A stretch of DNA of 64,000 bases from Plantibacter sp. Leaf314 (GCF_001423185.1 NZ_LMOB01000001.1:1347889-1411888), one strand, 5' to 3'; shown: positions 42,907 to 51,816, counted from the first letter of the stretch. Translations and numbers: made by a program. The notes: a model not told the origin generated them from the sequence alone.

Positions 42907-43146
42907 ATGAGTGACCAGAACGCCGACATCAACAACCCGGGTCCGCACGACGAGGCCGTCGACGACGCGGCAGCCGAGCGCGTGGCCTCGACGACGAACC
43001 CCGGCCCGGACGTCCGTGCGGACGACCCCGCGGCGAGCGGCGAGGCCGACATCACGAACCCCGGTTCGGAGACCGAACGCGACGCCGCCGCCGAGCGCGA
43101 GGCGGAGCGTGTGGCGGACGTCACCAACCCCGGCCCGAGTTCCTGA
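42907..43146 (+). CDS. Small acidic NPG-repeat protein, unknown
   Basis: A 79-residue, very acidic, probably disordered protein without hydrophobic segment. It contains four repeats around an NPG core: INNPGPHD, TTNPGPDV, ITNPGSET and VTNPGPSS, spaced about 18-25 residues apart with Asp/Glu/Ala-rich linkers. No family is recognised. GGAAGGAG lies eight bases before the ATG at 42907, so translation looks efficient. A strong hairpin follows. It could be a stress- or desiccation-type hydrophilin; this is speculation. Confidence 0.75.
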   Translation: MSDQNADINNPGPHDEAVDDAAAERVASTTNPGPDVRADDPAASGEADITNPGSETERDAAAEREAERVADVTNPGPSS

Positions 43147-43158
43147 CCGCGACGACCC

Positions 43159-43224
43159 GTTCTCAGGAGTTCGCCGGCGCGTCCATCCGTCTGCCGGGCG
43201 GCGCGCCGGAGGACTCCTGAGAAC
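43159..43224. terminator. Strong bidirectional terminator
   Basis: GTTCTCAGGAGT (43159-43170) pairs perfectly with ACTCCTGAGAAC (43213-43224), and an inner stem CCGGCGCG/CGCGCCGG (43174-43181, 43202-43209) extends it to about 20 base pairs. It lies between convergent genes, 12 bases from each stop. Confidence 0.8.
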
Positions 43225-43236
43225 GGTCGAGCTGCC

Positions 43237-44973
43237 CTAGTGGTCGGCGCGCGGCGGGCGCAGCCGGGTCTCCTCGATGTCGAGCATGGTCTGTGCCTCC
43301 GCGAGGATCCGCGACGGGTACGCCCCGCGCGCCCGGGCGTCGAGCAGCCGCTCGCGTTCGGCCTGCACGACGGCGAGCCGCAACTGCCGGTAGAGCCGGT
43401 GCGGGGTCTCGGCGTGCGTCTCGCTCGGTGAGACCGACTCCCGCGAGCGCTCCCAGGCCGCCTCGGCCCTGAGGAAGGTCGACTGCCGGACCCGTTCGAG
43501 CAGGTCGGGGTCGATCTCCTCCTCGATGCCCACCGCAGACGCCGGATCCTCCAGCACGCTGATGCCCGCGTAGCTGATCTCGTCGAGCAGGGTCGCGAGC
43601 TGTCGGCGATCCTCCGACTCGTCGATCCCCTGCACCCGCAGCAGTCGGATGAGCCAGGGCAGCGTGCCGCCTTGGACGACGAGCGTCACCACGGCGACCG
43701 TGAACGCGATGAGGACGAGCTGCTCGCGGTACGGCGTGTTCTCCGGGAGCGACTGTGCGGCGGCGAGGGTCACCACACCACGCATCCCCGACCAGCTGAG
43801 GATGACCCCACCGCGCCAGTCGATCTGTTCCTGCCGCAGCTGCTCGAGGTCGGCACGCTGCCGCTCGTAGGCCCGCTCGCGGCGACGTCGGCGATGCCAT
43901 CGACGGTTCTGTCTCGGGAACCGCTCCGAGTACCCCATCGACAGCCACCGTTGCAGCGTCTGGCGTTCCGCCCAACGTTCCCGTGCGCGGAGTCCGAGGA
44001 CGAGCGGGCCGACCCAGAGGAACCGCAGCGCGATGAGCGCGGCCGTCGCCACCAGGCCGATCCCGATGGACTCCTCGACCGACAGGATCTCGGCGTCGAC
44101 GGCACCGATGAGCGTGCGGATCTCGAGTCCGATGAGCAGGAAGACCGCGTTCTCCAGGAGGAACTGGATGGTCCGCCAGTTGATGCGGTCGCTGATCCGC
44201 GCCTGCGCCGAGAACGCGGCCGAACTCGCATGCCCGGTGTAGAGGCCGGCGACGACCACCGCGAGCACCCCGGAACCGCCGAGCGCCTCCGTCGGCATGA
44301 ACGCCACGAACGGGACGGCGATCGAGATCGCGGTGTCGAGGACCGAGTCGTTGAGCTTCGACCGCAGCCAGACGGTCGCATACCCCGCGATGAACCCGAC
44401 GATGATCGCGAGCACGACGGCGTAGAGGAAGTCGCCGACGGTCGCCCACGGCGTGAGCAGGCCACCGGCCGCCGCCGCGCTGGCCGAGCGCAACAGCACG
44501 AGCGCGGTCGCGTCGTTCACGAGGCCCTCCCCCTCGAGGACCGTCAGCAGCCGGGGCGGGAGCCCGAGTCGGCGCCCGATGGACGTCGCCGCCACGGCGT
44601 CGGGCGGACTGATGATCGCACCGAGGGCGATGGCGGCAGCGAGGTTGAGGTCGGGCAGCAGGCTGAAGAGCAGGAACCCGGCGCCGAACGCGGTGACGAT
44701 CACGAGGACCACGGACAGGCTCGTGATCGTCGCGAGGTTGCGGCGGAAGTCCATGATCGGCACGCTGATCGCCGCGGCGTAGAGGATCGGCGGGAGGACG
44801 ACATCGAGCACGAGCTCCGGCTCGACCTCGATCTCCGGCACACCGGGGAGGTAGGAGAGGCCGACGCCGACGATCACGAGGATGATGGGCGCCGCGACCC
44901 CGAGCTTGCGGGAGAAGGCCGCGACGGCCACGATCACGGCGATGCCGACGACTGCATACACCCCGAGTTCCAT
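43237..44973 (-). CDS. Na+/H+ antiporter (CPA1 family)
   Basis: A 578-residue membrane protein with about 12 hydrophobic helices in the first 400 residues and a cytoplasmic tail. CPA1 signatures are ISPPDAVAATSIGRRLGLP, VLEGEGLVNDATALVLL (ion-binding Asp in NDATA) and LSWSGMRGVVTLAAA. An Arg-rich insert (about 370-400, RRWHRRRRRERAYERQR) lies between helices 11 and 12. The start at 44973 (MELGVYAVVGIAV) is supported by TAGCCT seven bases upstream. It exchanges Na+ for H+ across the cytoplasmic membrane for pH and salt balance. Confidence 0.92.
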   Translation of the reverse strand: MELGVYAVVGIAVIVAVAAFSRKLGVAAPIILVIVGVGLSYLPGVPEIEVEPELVLDVVLPPILYAAAISVPIMDFRRNLATITSLSVVLVIVTAFGAGFLLFSLLPDLNLAAAIALGAIISPPDAVAATSIGRRLGLPPRLLTVLEGEGLVNDATALVLLRSASAAAAGGLLTPWATVGDFLYAVVLAIIVGFIAGYATVWLRSKLNDSVLDTAISIAVPFVAFMPTEALGGSGVLAVVVAGLYTGHASSAAFSAQARISDRINWRTIQFLLENAVFLLIGLEIRTLIGAVDAEILSVEESIGIGLVATAALIALRFLWVGPLVLGLRARERWAERQTLQRWLSMGYSERFPRQNRRWHRRRRRERAYERQRADLEQLRQEQIDWRGGVILSWSGMRGVVTLAAAQSLPENTPYREQLVLIAFTVAVVTLVVQGGTLPWLIRLLRVQGIDESEDRRQLATLLDEISYAGISVLEDPASAVGIEEEIDPDLLERVRQSTFLRAEAAWERSRESVSPSETHAETPHRLYRQLRLAVVQAERERLLDARARGAYPSRILAEAQTMLDIEETRLRPPRADH

Positions 44974-44980
44974 ACCGGCC

Positions 44981-44986
44981 AGGCTA
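44981..44986 (-). promoter_or_regulatory. -10 element (TAGCCT) of the antiporter gene
   Basis: TAGCCT on the minus strand lies seven bases before the ATG at 44973, with no Shine-Dalgarno sequence between. Confidence 0.45.
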
Positions 44987-45038
44987 TCGCCCGAGGCGCC
45001 CGCGGCACTCCTGGCAGCCGTCGGTCGGCTGCCGGGGA

Positions 45039-48000
45039 TCACTCCAGGAGGCCTCTGATGTCCTCTGCGGTGAGCGCCTGGCTGAACACCGCATCGTCGT
45101 CGAGGACGGCGGCGAACAACTCCGACTTCTTCGCCTGGAGCGCCATGACCTTCTCCTCGATCGTGTCGGCGGCGACCAGCCGGTAGACCATGACGTTCTG
45201 CTGCTGGCCGATACGGTGCGTGCGGTCGATGGCCTGCGCCTCGGCCGCCGGGTTCCACCAGGGGTCGAGGAGGAAGACGTAGTCCGCCTCGGTCAGGTTC
45301 AGACCGAAGCCACCCGCCTTCAGACTGATCAGGAAGACCGGCGCATCCCCCTTACGGAACCGGTCGATGACCTCGCCGCGGCGCCGCGTGGACCCGTCGA
45401 GGTACTCGTAGGCGATGCCCTGCTCCTCGAGCCGACGGGCGGCGTTGCCGAGGAACGACGTGAATTGACTGAAGATGAGCGCGCGGTGCCCCTCGGCGAC
45501 GACGTCGTCGAGCTGCTCGAGGAGGGCGTCGAGCTTGCTCGACGGGATGCCCGCGTGCTCTTCGGCGTCGATGAGGCTCGCATCGAGGCTCAGCATGCGC
45601 AACAGGGTGAGCGACCGGAACACGATGAAGCGGTTGCGGTCGAGGTCGTCGACGAGGCCGAGGAGTTTCTGTCGTTCCCGTTGCAGCACGAGATCGTAGA
45701 GCTTCCGGTGCGCCGGTGCGAGTTCGATGCGGAGCACCTGTTCCTGCTTCGGCGGGAGTTCCGGCGCCACCAGCTCCTTCGTCCGGCGCATGAGCAGCGG
45801 ACGGATGCGTCGTCGGAGCGTCTGGAGACGGCTCGAGTCGAGCCCCTTGCCGATCGGCTTGACGTAGTGCTCCGTGAACCGTGAAGCGGAGGCGAAGAGC
45901 CCCGGCGCGACGATCGACAACAGCGACCACAGCTCCATGAGGGTGTTCTCGATCGGCGTGCCCGTGATGGCGAGCTTGAACGGCGCACGGAGCTCGACCG
46001 CGCAGTCGTGCAGCTTGGCGCGATGGTTCTTGACGAACTGGGCCTCGTCGAGGATGAGCCCCGACCAGTCGCTCGCCTGGTACGCCGAGGCGTCGAGCCG
46101 GAACAGCGCGTAGCTGGTGACCACGACGTCGGCCCCGGCGGCGAGTTCCGCGATGGATGCACTGCCCTTCGCCTGCGTCGCGGTGATGCTGCGGACGACG
46201 AGCCCAGGGACGAATCGGGCGGCTTCGGCGACCCAGTTGGACACGACCGAGGTGGGCGCGACCACGAGGAACGGCGGCGTGGGAGCACCGGTCGTCTCGC
46301 GGGCATGGGCGATGAGGGCGAGGGTCTGCAGCGTCTTGCCGAGGCCCATGTCGTCGGCGAGGATGCCGCCGAGGCCGTGCTCCCAGAGGAACGCGAGCCA
46401 GCGGAACCCGTCGAGTTGGTAGGGGCGGAGCTCCGCCTGCAGCCCGGCCGGCAGCGGGGTGTCCGGAACGGCGTCGATGGCGTTCAGTCCGGCGGCGGCC
46501 TCACGCCAGGAGACGGCCTGCTCGGTCTCGTCGGCGAGGTCCTCGAAGTCCGCCCAGAGGCTCGCCTGGTAGCGGCTGATGCTCGGTTTCGTCTCCCATT
46601 CGGTGAGCGCCGCAGCCTCCGTGAGCAGCTCGCGTAGGCGGTCGAACGCGGGGTGTTCGAGCGAGAGGTAGGTGTGGTCGACCATGAGCAGCTTCGTGCG
46701 GCCCTTCGACAGCGCTTTGAAGAGGGGCTCGAAGGGGATGCTGTAGTCGCCGATGTGGATGACGATCCCGAGGTCGAACCAGTCGCGCTGCTCGGTCTCC
46801 ACGGTGGTGACCGAGATGTGCGGCGTCCCGGTGAGCTCCGTGTACTCGGGCCGTTCACCGATGATCTCGACGAGGACGTCGTCGAGCGACTCGAGTACCG
46901 GGATGGCCCGTTCGGTGACGAGCGCCGCGTCGAACTCCTTCAGCTGCTGCGCTCGGGGCGGCCAGATGCTCGGCGTGATGAGCTCGTCGAGCGCTCCCGC
47001 GGTGATCGCCCGTCGCTCCGGCTCAGCAGCTGCGGCGAGGGCGGCACCGACGCGTTCGAGGATCAGCCGTTCGGCCCGCTCGTCGCGGAGGACGTCCCCG
47101 CCGTTCCCGGAACCGGACGAACCGGAACCGGACGACGCGGAACCGGCGTCGGCGACCGTCGTCGGGAGCGACCGGCCCGCGGCGAGCGCCGTGGACGTCC
47201 CACCGATCGGGATGCGTTGTGCCGGCGCGTACTGCCACGCCCAGGCGAGCCGGAGGGACTGCTTCGGCTCGAAGGAGGCGGTGAGCACGAGCACGGGCGG
47301 CACGATCTCCGGGAGCACGACCGCGCCGTCGGTCGAGCTGAGCGCGATCGTCCGGCGGAGTCGGGGCACGTAGTGCTCCAGGAACTCCGGGACCTCGGCC
47401 GCTGGCACGAGGACGGGCTCCCCCGGGCCGAGCAACCCACGCGCTTCGTCGGACGACGGTTCCGCGAGTGGCGCGAGGACGATCGCCTGCCGCGGCTCCA
47501 GGGCGTAGTGGTACAGGCCGTGGTCGCCGATGGCGCCGCTCGTCGAGGCGTCGACGTCCGTGCCGTCGATCGTCACGACCGGGCGGAGGACGACTCCACC
47601 CTCGGCGTGTGCGGCGTCCAGCCGGATGGCGGCGGTGGCTCCGAGGGCGACCGTGCCCTTGCGTGTGCCGACGAGTTCGATGCCGAGCTGTGCCGCCTCC
47701 TCGAGCAGGTGCCAGAGGACCGGGCTGCCGAAGTCGTCGATGACGAGCCAGTCCGCGTCGCCCGCTCCGGCGAACGCCCCGGCCGGCGGACGGGTGGCGC
47801 GCAGGAGCGCCTGGAACTGGGTGAACCACTGCTGGTGCTCCGGGTCGAGCGCCAGGCGGTGGCCCTGGTGTGTGAACGACGTCCAGGAGATCGTCGACTT
47901 GACGAAGCCGCCCCCGGCCTTGCGGACGACCGGTCGGACGGCGATGCGGCGCGGGTGCCGTGGGTCGGGCGGGCCGTCGGCGGTGCGGGACGTCGGCCCG

Positions 48001-48674
48001 CGCCAGCGTTCGGCCGTGCGCGGGATGCCCTCCCGGACCTCGAACTGCAGGCCCATCGCGGTGGGCGCGACGGCCCGACCGCCGTCGCCCGTAAGGGAGT
48101 CGAGGCGGTTGCGCCAGGTGGGCGGTTCCGGTGGCGTCGGTGGACTCGGCGCCCATCGCGCCGGGCGCTGGCCGGCCGCGGGACGCCATGCCTCGGGCAG
48201 GGCCTCGAGCTCGTCGTCCGCGTACATCGGTCGATGCTCGGCCGGCTCGTCGAGTTCGGGGTCGTTGATCGGCGCGGTCCACCGCCGGTCGGAACGCCAG
48301 GACGCCTCCCGCTCCGCAGGTGGCCGTTGTGGGGCCACCCACCGGTCGGAGCGGCCTTCCGCACGGAGGTGCGCCGCGTTGCTCTGGAGCAGGGTGGCGA
48401 CGATGTGCTTGCAGTCACCGCGCAGGGGGCACGAACAGGCGCTGCCTTCGATGCGCGCGATCCCGCCCGAGTCGTCTCCGAGGTCGACGATGCACGCGTA
48501 GGGGATGTCGGTCGACCCTTCGACGATCCCGTGGACCCGGCGCTTGTCCGCGTTCCAGTCCACCGACGTCACGCGGCCGTCCCTCGCGTATCCGCGCCCG
48601 CGATCGAACGCCACCCGTCCGACGAGTCTGACGAGGTCGGCCACGTCGACGAGTGGTGCGGGATCGGGGGTCAC
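45039..48674 (-). CDS. SWIM zinc-finger SNF2-family helicase
   Basis: A 1211-residue protein. The N-terminus has a SWIM zinc finger, CSCPLRGDCKH (CxC...CxH, near residue 85). A Pro-rich and poorly conserved middle follows, then the SNF2 helicase core in the C-terminal 500 residues: motif I DDMGLGKTLQT, Ia VVAPTSVVSNW, II LILDEAQ, III AITGTPIEN, V LKAGGFGLNLTEADYV and VI DRTHRIGQ. SWIM-SNF2 proteins are probably DNA translocases acting on RNA polymerase or nucleoprotein. The GTG start at 48674 is the first possible; GACCAT lies six bases upstream. It is divergent from the zinc-finger SDR gene. Confidence 0.92.
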   Translation of the reverse strand: MTPDPAPLVDVADLVRLVGRVAFDRGRGYARDGRVTSVDWNADKRRVHGIVEGSTDIPYACIVDLGDDSGGIARIEGSACSCPLRGDCKHIVATLLQSNAAHLRAEGRSDRWVAPQRPPAEREASWRSDRRWTAPINDPELDEPAEHRPMYADDELEALPEAWRPAAGQRPARWAPSPPTPPEPPTWRNRLDSLTGDGGRAVAPTAMGLQFEVREGIPRTAERWRGPTSRTADGPPDPRHPRRIAVRPVVRKAGGGFVKSTISWTSFTHQGHRLALDPEHQQWFTQFQALLRATRPPAGAFAGAGDADWLVIDDFGSPVLWHLLEEAAQLGIELVGTRKGTVALGATAAIRLDAAHAEGGVVLRPVVTIDGTDVDASTSGAIGDHGLYHYALEPRQAIVLAPLAEPSSDEARGLLGPGEPVLVPAAEVPEFLEHYVPRLRRTIALSSTDGAVVLPEIVPPVLVLTASFEPKQSLRLAWAWQYAPAQRIPIGGTSTALAAGRSLPTTVADAGSASSGSGSSGSGNGGDVLRDERAERLILERVGAALAAAAEPERRAITAGALDELITPSIWPPRAQQLKEFDAALVTERAIPVLESLDDVLVEIIGERPEYTELTGTPHISVTTVETEQRDWFDLGIVIHIGDYSIPFEPLFKALSKGRTKLLMVDHTYLSLEHPAFDRLRELLTEAAALTEWETKPSISRYQASLWADFEDLADETEQAVSWREAAAGLNAIDAVPDTPLPAGLQAELRPYQLDGFRWLAFLWEHGLGGILADDMGLGKTLQTLALIAHARETTGAPTPPFLVVAPTSVVSNWVAEAARFVPGLVVRSITATQAKGSASIAELAAGADVVVTSYALFRLDASAYQASDWSGLILDEAQFVKNHRAKLHDCAVELRAPFKLAITGTPIENTLMELWSLLSIVAPGLFASASRFTEHYVKPIGKGLDSSRLQTLRRRIRPLLMRRTKELVAPELPPKQEQVLRIELAPAHRKLYDLVLQRERQKLLGLVDDLDRNRFIVFRSLTLLRMLSLDASLIDAEEHAGIPSSKLDALLEQLDDVVAEGHRALIFSQFTSFLGNAARRLEEQGIAYEYLDGSTRRRGEVIDRFRKGDAPVFLISLKAGGFGLNLTEADYVFLLDPWWNPAAEAQAIDRTHRIGQQQNVMVYRLVAADTIEEKVMALQAKKSELFAAVLDDDAVFSQALTAEDIRGLLE

Positions 48675-48771
48675 CGCCCCATGGTCTCACGCACGCCGGA
48701 CACCGCCCTCCGTCGCCTGGACCTGGTGACGGAGGCACTCGCCCGAGGACCGGTGAGGCGCGCTCGGCTCG

Positions 48772-48777
48772 TAGAAT
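48772..48777 (+). promoter_or_regulatory. -10 element (TAGAAT) of a leaderless gene
   Basis: TAGAAT lies six bases (GAAGCA) before ATG 48784. Confidence 0.55.
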
Positions 48778-48783
48778 GAAGCA

Positions 48784-50277
48784 ATGACCTCCCTCCCCCA
48801 CGACGAGCCGACGAGCCCCACGACCGGCGACGACGCGGGCATCGATCCCACCGATCTCGAGGTCACCCTCCGCGTCCTCCAGCACATGGCGACGATGGAC
48901 GAGGAGCACCCCGACTACCTCCAGGTCCGTCGTGCCACCGCCAAGATGTTCAAGGCCGTCAAGAAGGAACGCCGTCTCGACCGCCGCGCCCGGATCGCGG
49001 ACGCCGACCGCGCGGTGATCGCCGCGACCGCGACCGGCGCGCCAGACCGCATCGACGACGAGACGCGGGGCATCCCGCTCGCGACCACGACCACCGCCCC
49101 GACGGCCGGCGAGCTCCTCGTGCCGCGCAACTGCTACATCTGCAAGCAGCCCTACACGACGGTCGACGCGTTCTACCACCAGCTCTGCCCGCAGTGCGCC
49201 GCCATGAGCCACGCGAAGCGCGACGCCCGCACCGACCTCACCGGGAAGCGCGCGCTCCTCACCGGTGGTCGCGCCAAGATCGGCATGTACATCGCGCTGC
49301 GGCTCCTCCGCGATGGTGCCCACACGACGATCACGACCCGCTTCCCGCGCGACGCCGTCCGCCGCTTCAGCGCCCTCCCCGACAGCGGCGACTGGCTGCA
49401 CCGCCTGCGCGTCGTCGGCATCGACCTCCGCGACCCGGCCCAGGTCATCGCGCTCGCGGACTCCGTCGCCGAGCAGGGGCCACTCGACATCCTCATCAAC
49501 AACGCCGCCCAGACGGTGCGCCGCACGAAGGGCGCCTACCAGCCGCTCGTCGACGCGGAGCTCGCGCCGCTGCCCGACGGCCCGCTGCCCGAGCTCGTCA
49601 CCTTCGGCCACACGAACGACGCGCACCCCTTGTCGCTCGCGGCGTCCGTCTCCGCGCACCCGATCCTCGCTGCCGCCGCGGCGAAGGCGGACGCCCTCAC
49701 CGAGGCCGCCATGACCGCCGGCTCGTCGTCGCTCGAGCGGCTCGCCGCCGGGACCGCGATCGACGCGGGCGGACTCGTGCCCGACGTCGACCACAGCAAC
49801 AGCTGGGTGCAGAACGTCGACCAGGTGGAGCCGATCGAGATGCTCGAGGTCCAGCTCGCGAACGCCACCGCCCCGTTCATCCTCATCAGTCGTCTCCGTG
49901 CCTCGATGGCGGCCTCGGACTTCGACCACACCTACGTGGTGAACGTCTCCGCGATGGAGGGTGTCTTCGGTCGCGGCTACAAAGGCCCAGGCCACCCGCA
50001 CACGAACATGGCGAAGGCGGCGCTCAACATGCTCACCCGCACGAGCGCACGTGAGATGTTCGAGACCGACGGGATCCTCATGACGAGCGTCGACACCGGG
50101 TGGATCACCGACGAGCGACCGCACCCCACCAAGGTCCGGCTGGCCGAGGAGGGCTTCCACGCCCCGCTCGACCTCGTCGACGGCGCGGCCCGCGTCTACG
50201 ACCCGATCGTCCGCGGCGAGGCCGGCGAGCACCTCTTCGGCGTCTTCCTCAAGGACTACCGCCCCAGCTCCTGGTGA
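48784..50277 (+). CDS. SDR-family oxidoreductase with N-terminal zinc finger
   Basis: A 497-residue fusion. About 110 N-terminal residues are helical and charged, followed by a zinc-binding finger, NCYICKQPYTTVDAFYHQLC plus PQC (CxxC...CxxC, near residues 117-140). Then comes a Rossmann domain with LLTGGRAKIGMYIALRLL (GxxxxIG) and NNAAQ. The usual catalytic YxxxK is replaced: the corresponding segment is HPHTNMAKAALNM, keeping only the lysine. Activity may therefore differ from that of normal SDRs. The family also occurs in other actinobacteria and eukaryotes; its role is unknown. Confidence 0.8.
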   Translation: MTSLPHDEPTSPTTGDDAGIDPTDLEVTLRVLQHMATMDEEHPDYLQVRRATAKMFKAVKKERRLDRRARIADADRAVIAATATGAPDRIDDETRGIPLATTTTAPTAGELLVPRNCYICKQPYTTVDAFYHQLCPQCAAMSHAKRDARTDLTGKRALLTGGRAKIGMYIALRLLRDGAHTTITTRFPRDAVRRFSALPDSGDWLHRLRVVGIDLRDPAQVIALADSVAEQGPLDILINNAAQTVRRTKGAYQPLVDAELAPLPDGPLPELVTFGHTNDAHPLSLAASVSAHPILAAAAAKADALTEAAMTAGSSSLERLAAGTAIDAGGLVPDVDHSNSWVQNVDQVEPIEMLEVQLANATAPFILISRLRASMAASDFDHTYVVNVSAMEGVFGRGYKGPGHPHTNMAKAALNMLTRTSAREMFETDGILMTSVDTGWITDERPHPTKVRLAEEGFHAPLDLVDGAARVYDPIVRGEAGEHLFGVFLKDYRPSSW

Positions 50278-50310
50278 GTTCCAGGTGAGCGTCTGGTCGG
50301 AGGCCACGCG

Positions 50311-50562
50311 ATGATCGGTCCGGCCGCCGTCCGGTTCCTCCGCGACGCACCGCTCGGCACCCGCGTCGTCGTCCGCTACCGGCTGCCCGAGGGCTCGGAG
50401 GCGGGGGCGACCGACGCACTCGGTGAACTCGTCGAGCGGACGACCGCCGGCAGCACGATCGAGACCAGACGTGGACCGGTCACCGTCTCGGACGCCGAGG
50501 TCGTCGCGGCGAAGGCCGTCCCTCCGGCACCGGCGCCTCGCGGACGTCGCCGCTCGCCCTAG
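50311..50562 (+). CDS. Small SH3-like protein
   Basis: An 83-residue protein, VGTRVVVRYRLPEGSEA-like at its N-terminal half (GTRVVVRYRLPEG) and ending IETRRGPVTVSDAEVVAAKA. This resembles the N-terminal SH3-like domain of actinobacterial GNAT proteins of the Rv0428c type, here without the acetyltransferase part. It could be a stand-alone partner domain. It starts 33 bases after the zinc-finger SDR gene, with a weak ribosome binding site (GGAGGCCACGCG). Confidence 0.7.
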   Translation: MIGPAAVRFLRDAPLGTRVVVRYRLPEGSEAGATDALGELVERTTAGSTIETRRGPVTVSDAEVVAAKAVPPAPAPRGRRRSP

Positions 50563-50565
50563 GCT
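50560..50565 (+). promoter_or_regulatory. -10 element (TAGGCT) of a leaderless small gene
   Basis: TAGGCT overlaps the stop codon of the SH3-like gene and lies six bases (GAGCGG) before ATG 50572. Confidence 0.5.
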
Positions 50566-50571
50566 GAGCGG

Positions 50572-50877
50572 ATGAGCACCGAGGCTTCCGAGGACAGTGT
50601 GCCGGCGCAGGACCGGATCGAGGTCACGCTCCGTCGCCCCTGGTACGGCGCGCTGCAGCGTCCGACCGTGGTGTTCGACGGCCGCGGGCAACCGGCGCAG
50701 TGGGGCACGGGCAGCTGGCGGATCACCGGTGCCGAGGTGTCGTTCGAGGTCTTCCTCTTCAACCGGCAGTGGCGGTACGGAGCCGCCGGCACCACCCTGA
50801 CCGCGGGGATCGACACCTCGCTCGTCTACCACGCTCCCCTGCTCCCGTTCCTGCCGGGTCGGTTCACAAGGAGCTGA
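50572..50877 (+). CDS. Conserved-looking small protein, unknown
   Basis: A 101-residue protein with no recognised family. Aromatic and beta-rich pattern: VTLRRPWYGALQRPTVVFDG, WGTGSWRITG, VEVFLFNRQW-like strands and a C-terminal LPFLPGRFTRS. There is no signal peptide. The TAGGCT-N6-ATG arrangement supports it as a real, independently transcribed gene. Confidence 0.6.
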   Translation: MSTEASEDSVPAQDRIEVTLRRPWYGALQRPTVVFDGRGQPAQWGTGSWRITGAEVSFEVFLFNRQWRYGAAGTTLTAGIDTSLVYHAPLLPFLPGRFTRS

Positions 50878-50953
50878 GGGATCACCCCGAGGGGCGTCGG
50901 TGGCCGCACCTAGGCTGGTCCGCGACCCTCAGGCATCAGCATCGGAGCACGAC

Positions 50954-51616
50954 ATGGCGAAACGCACCGGAACGACCGCACCACGACTCGATCCGGTCCG
51001 GCTCATCGGGCTGACGGATGGTGAGGAACGCGACCTCGAGGCGCACGACGCCGTCGAGGGGCTGCGATTCGCCGACCTCGACCTGTCGCACCGCGACCTC
51101 TCGGGCATCACGATCTCGGAGTCGTCGCTCTCGGGGATCACCGCCGATCAGACGGACTTCCGTGCGGCGTCGTTCCTCGACACCCGACTCGAGCGCTGGG
51201 ACGCGCCCATCCTGTTGGCTCCGAGGAGTCGGCTGCGCGACGTGGAGCTCGACGGCTCGCGGGTCGGGTCGGCGGACTGCTACGACGCGAACTGGCAGTC
51301 CGTGCGCGTCAGCGGGTGCAAGCTCGGCTTCGTCAACCTGCGCGGCGCGGTGCTGCAGGACGTCCTCTTCGAGGGCTGCACCATCGACGAGCTCGACCTC
51401 GCGGATGCGACGGCCACCCGGGTCCGGTTCGTCGACTGCACGCTGAACAGCCTCGACGTCACCCGGGCCAAGCTCGCCGACGTCGACCTCCGCACCCTCG
51501 AGCTGCGGCGGATCGCCGGGGTCGAGCATCTCCGGGGCGCGACGATGACCCCGTTCCAGGTCGGCGAGCTCGCCGCGATGTTCGCCGAGCAGTTCGGCAT
51601 CCGAGTCGAGGACTGA
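50954..51616 (+). CDS. Pentapeptide-repeat protein
   Basis: A 220-residue protein with pentapeptide repeats (A(D/N)LxX) forming a right-handed beta-helix: LRFADLDLSHRDLSGITISE and repeated segments such as LGFVNLRGAVLQDVLFEGC and LNSLDVTRAKLADVDLR. Such proteins include gyrase-protecting DNA mimics, but this one is short and of unknown role. The start at 50954 has GGAGCACGAC upstream. Confidence 0.88.
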   Translation: MAKRTGTTAPRLDPVRLIGLTDGEERDLEAHDAVEGLRFADLDLSHRDLSGITISESSLSGITADQTDFRAASFLDTRLERWDAPILLAPRSRLRDVELDGSRVGSADCYDANWQSVRVSGCKLGFVNLRGAVLQDVLFEGCTIDELDLADATATRVRFVDCTLNSLDVTRAKLADVDLRTLELRRIAGVEHLRGATMTPFQVGELAAMFAEQFGIRVED

Positions 51617-51816
51617 CCTCCCGGGTTGCGCCAGCGCGGTGCGCTGACGTCACCGCGGGTCTGTCGCGTGAGCGCGGGTCTCCGGAGACCCGCGCTCACG
51701 CGCGTGCCTCGCGCCCGCGCCGGTTCCCCCGCGCTCGCGTCAGCGCATCGCGCTGGCGCCCGATGACCCGCGCTCACGCCGCCGCACCGCGCTGACACCC
51801 GGCCCATCAGCACCGG
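51617..51816. terminator. Palindrome-rich convergent intergenic region
   Basis: Contains a perfect 38-base palindrome (51665-51702) with centre TCCGGA and arms ending CGCGTGAGCGCGGG/CCCGCGCTCACGCG. The half-unit CCCGCGCTCACGC recurs about 80 bases downstream. GCGCTGAC-type units also repeat. It probably terminates both convergent genes. No gene is present. Confidence 0.65.

Noticed and set aside
50954..51616. Quinolone-resistance (Qnr/MfpA-like) assignment for the pentapeptide-repeat protein
   Set aside because: The repeat regularity is weak and no gyrase-related context exists, so only the fold is supported.
51665..51702. CRISPR or phage attachment site
   Set aside because: A single palindrome with irregular repeats, no spacers and no integrase or cas gene.
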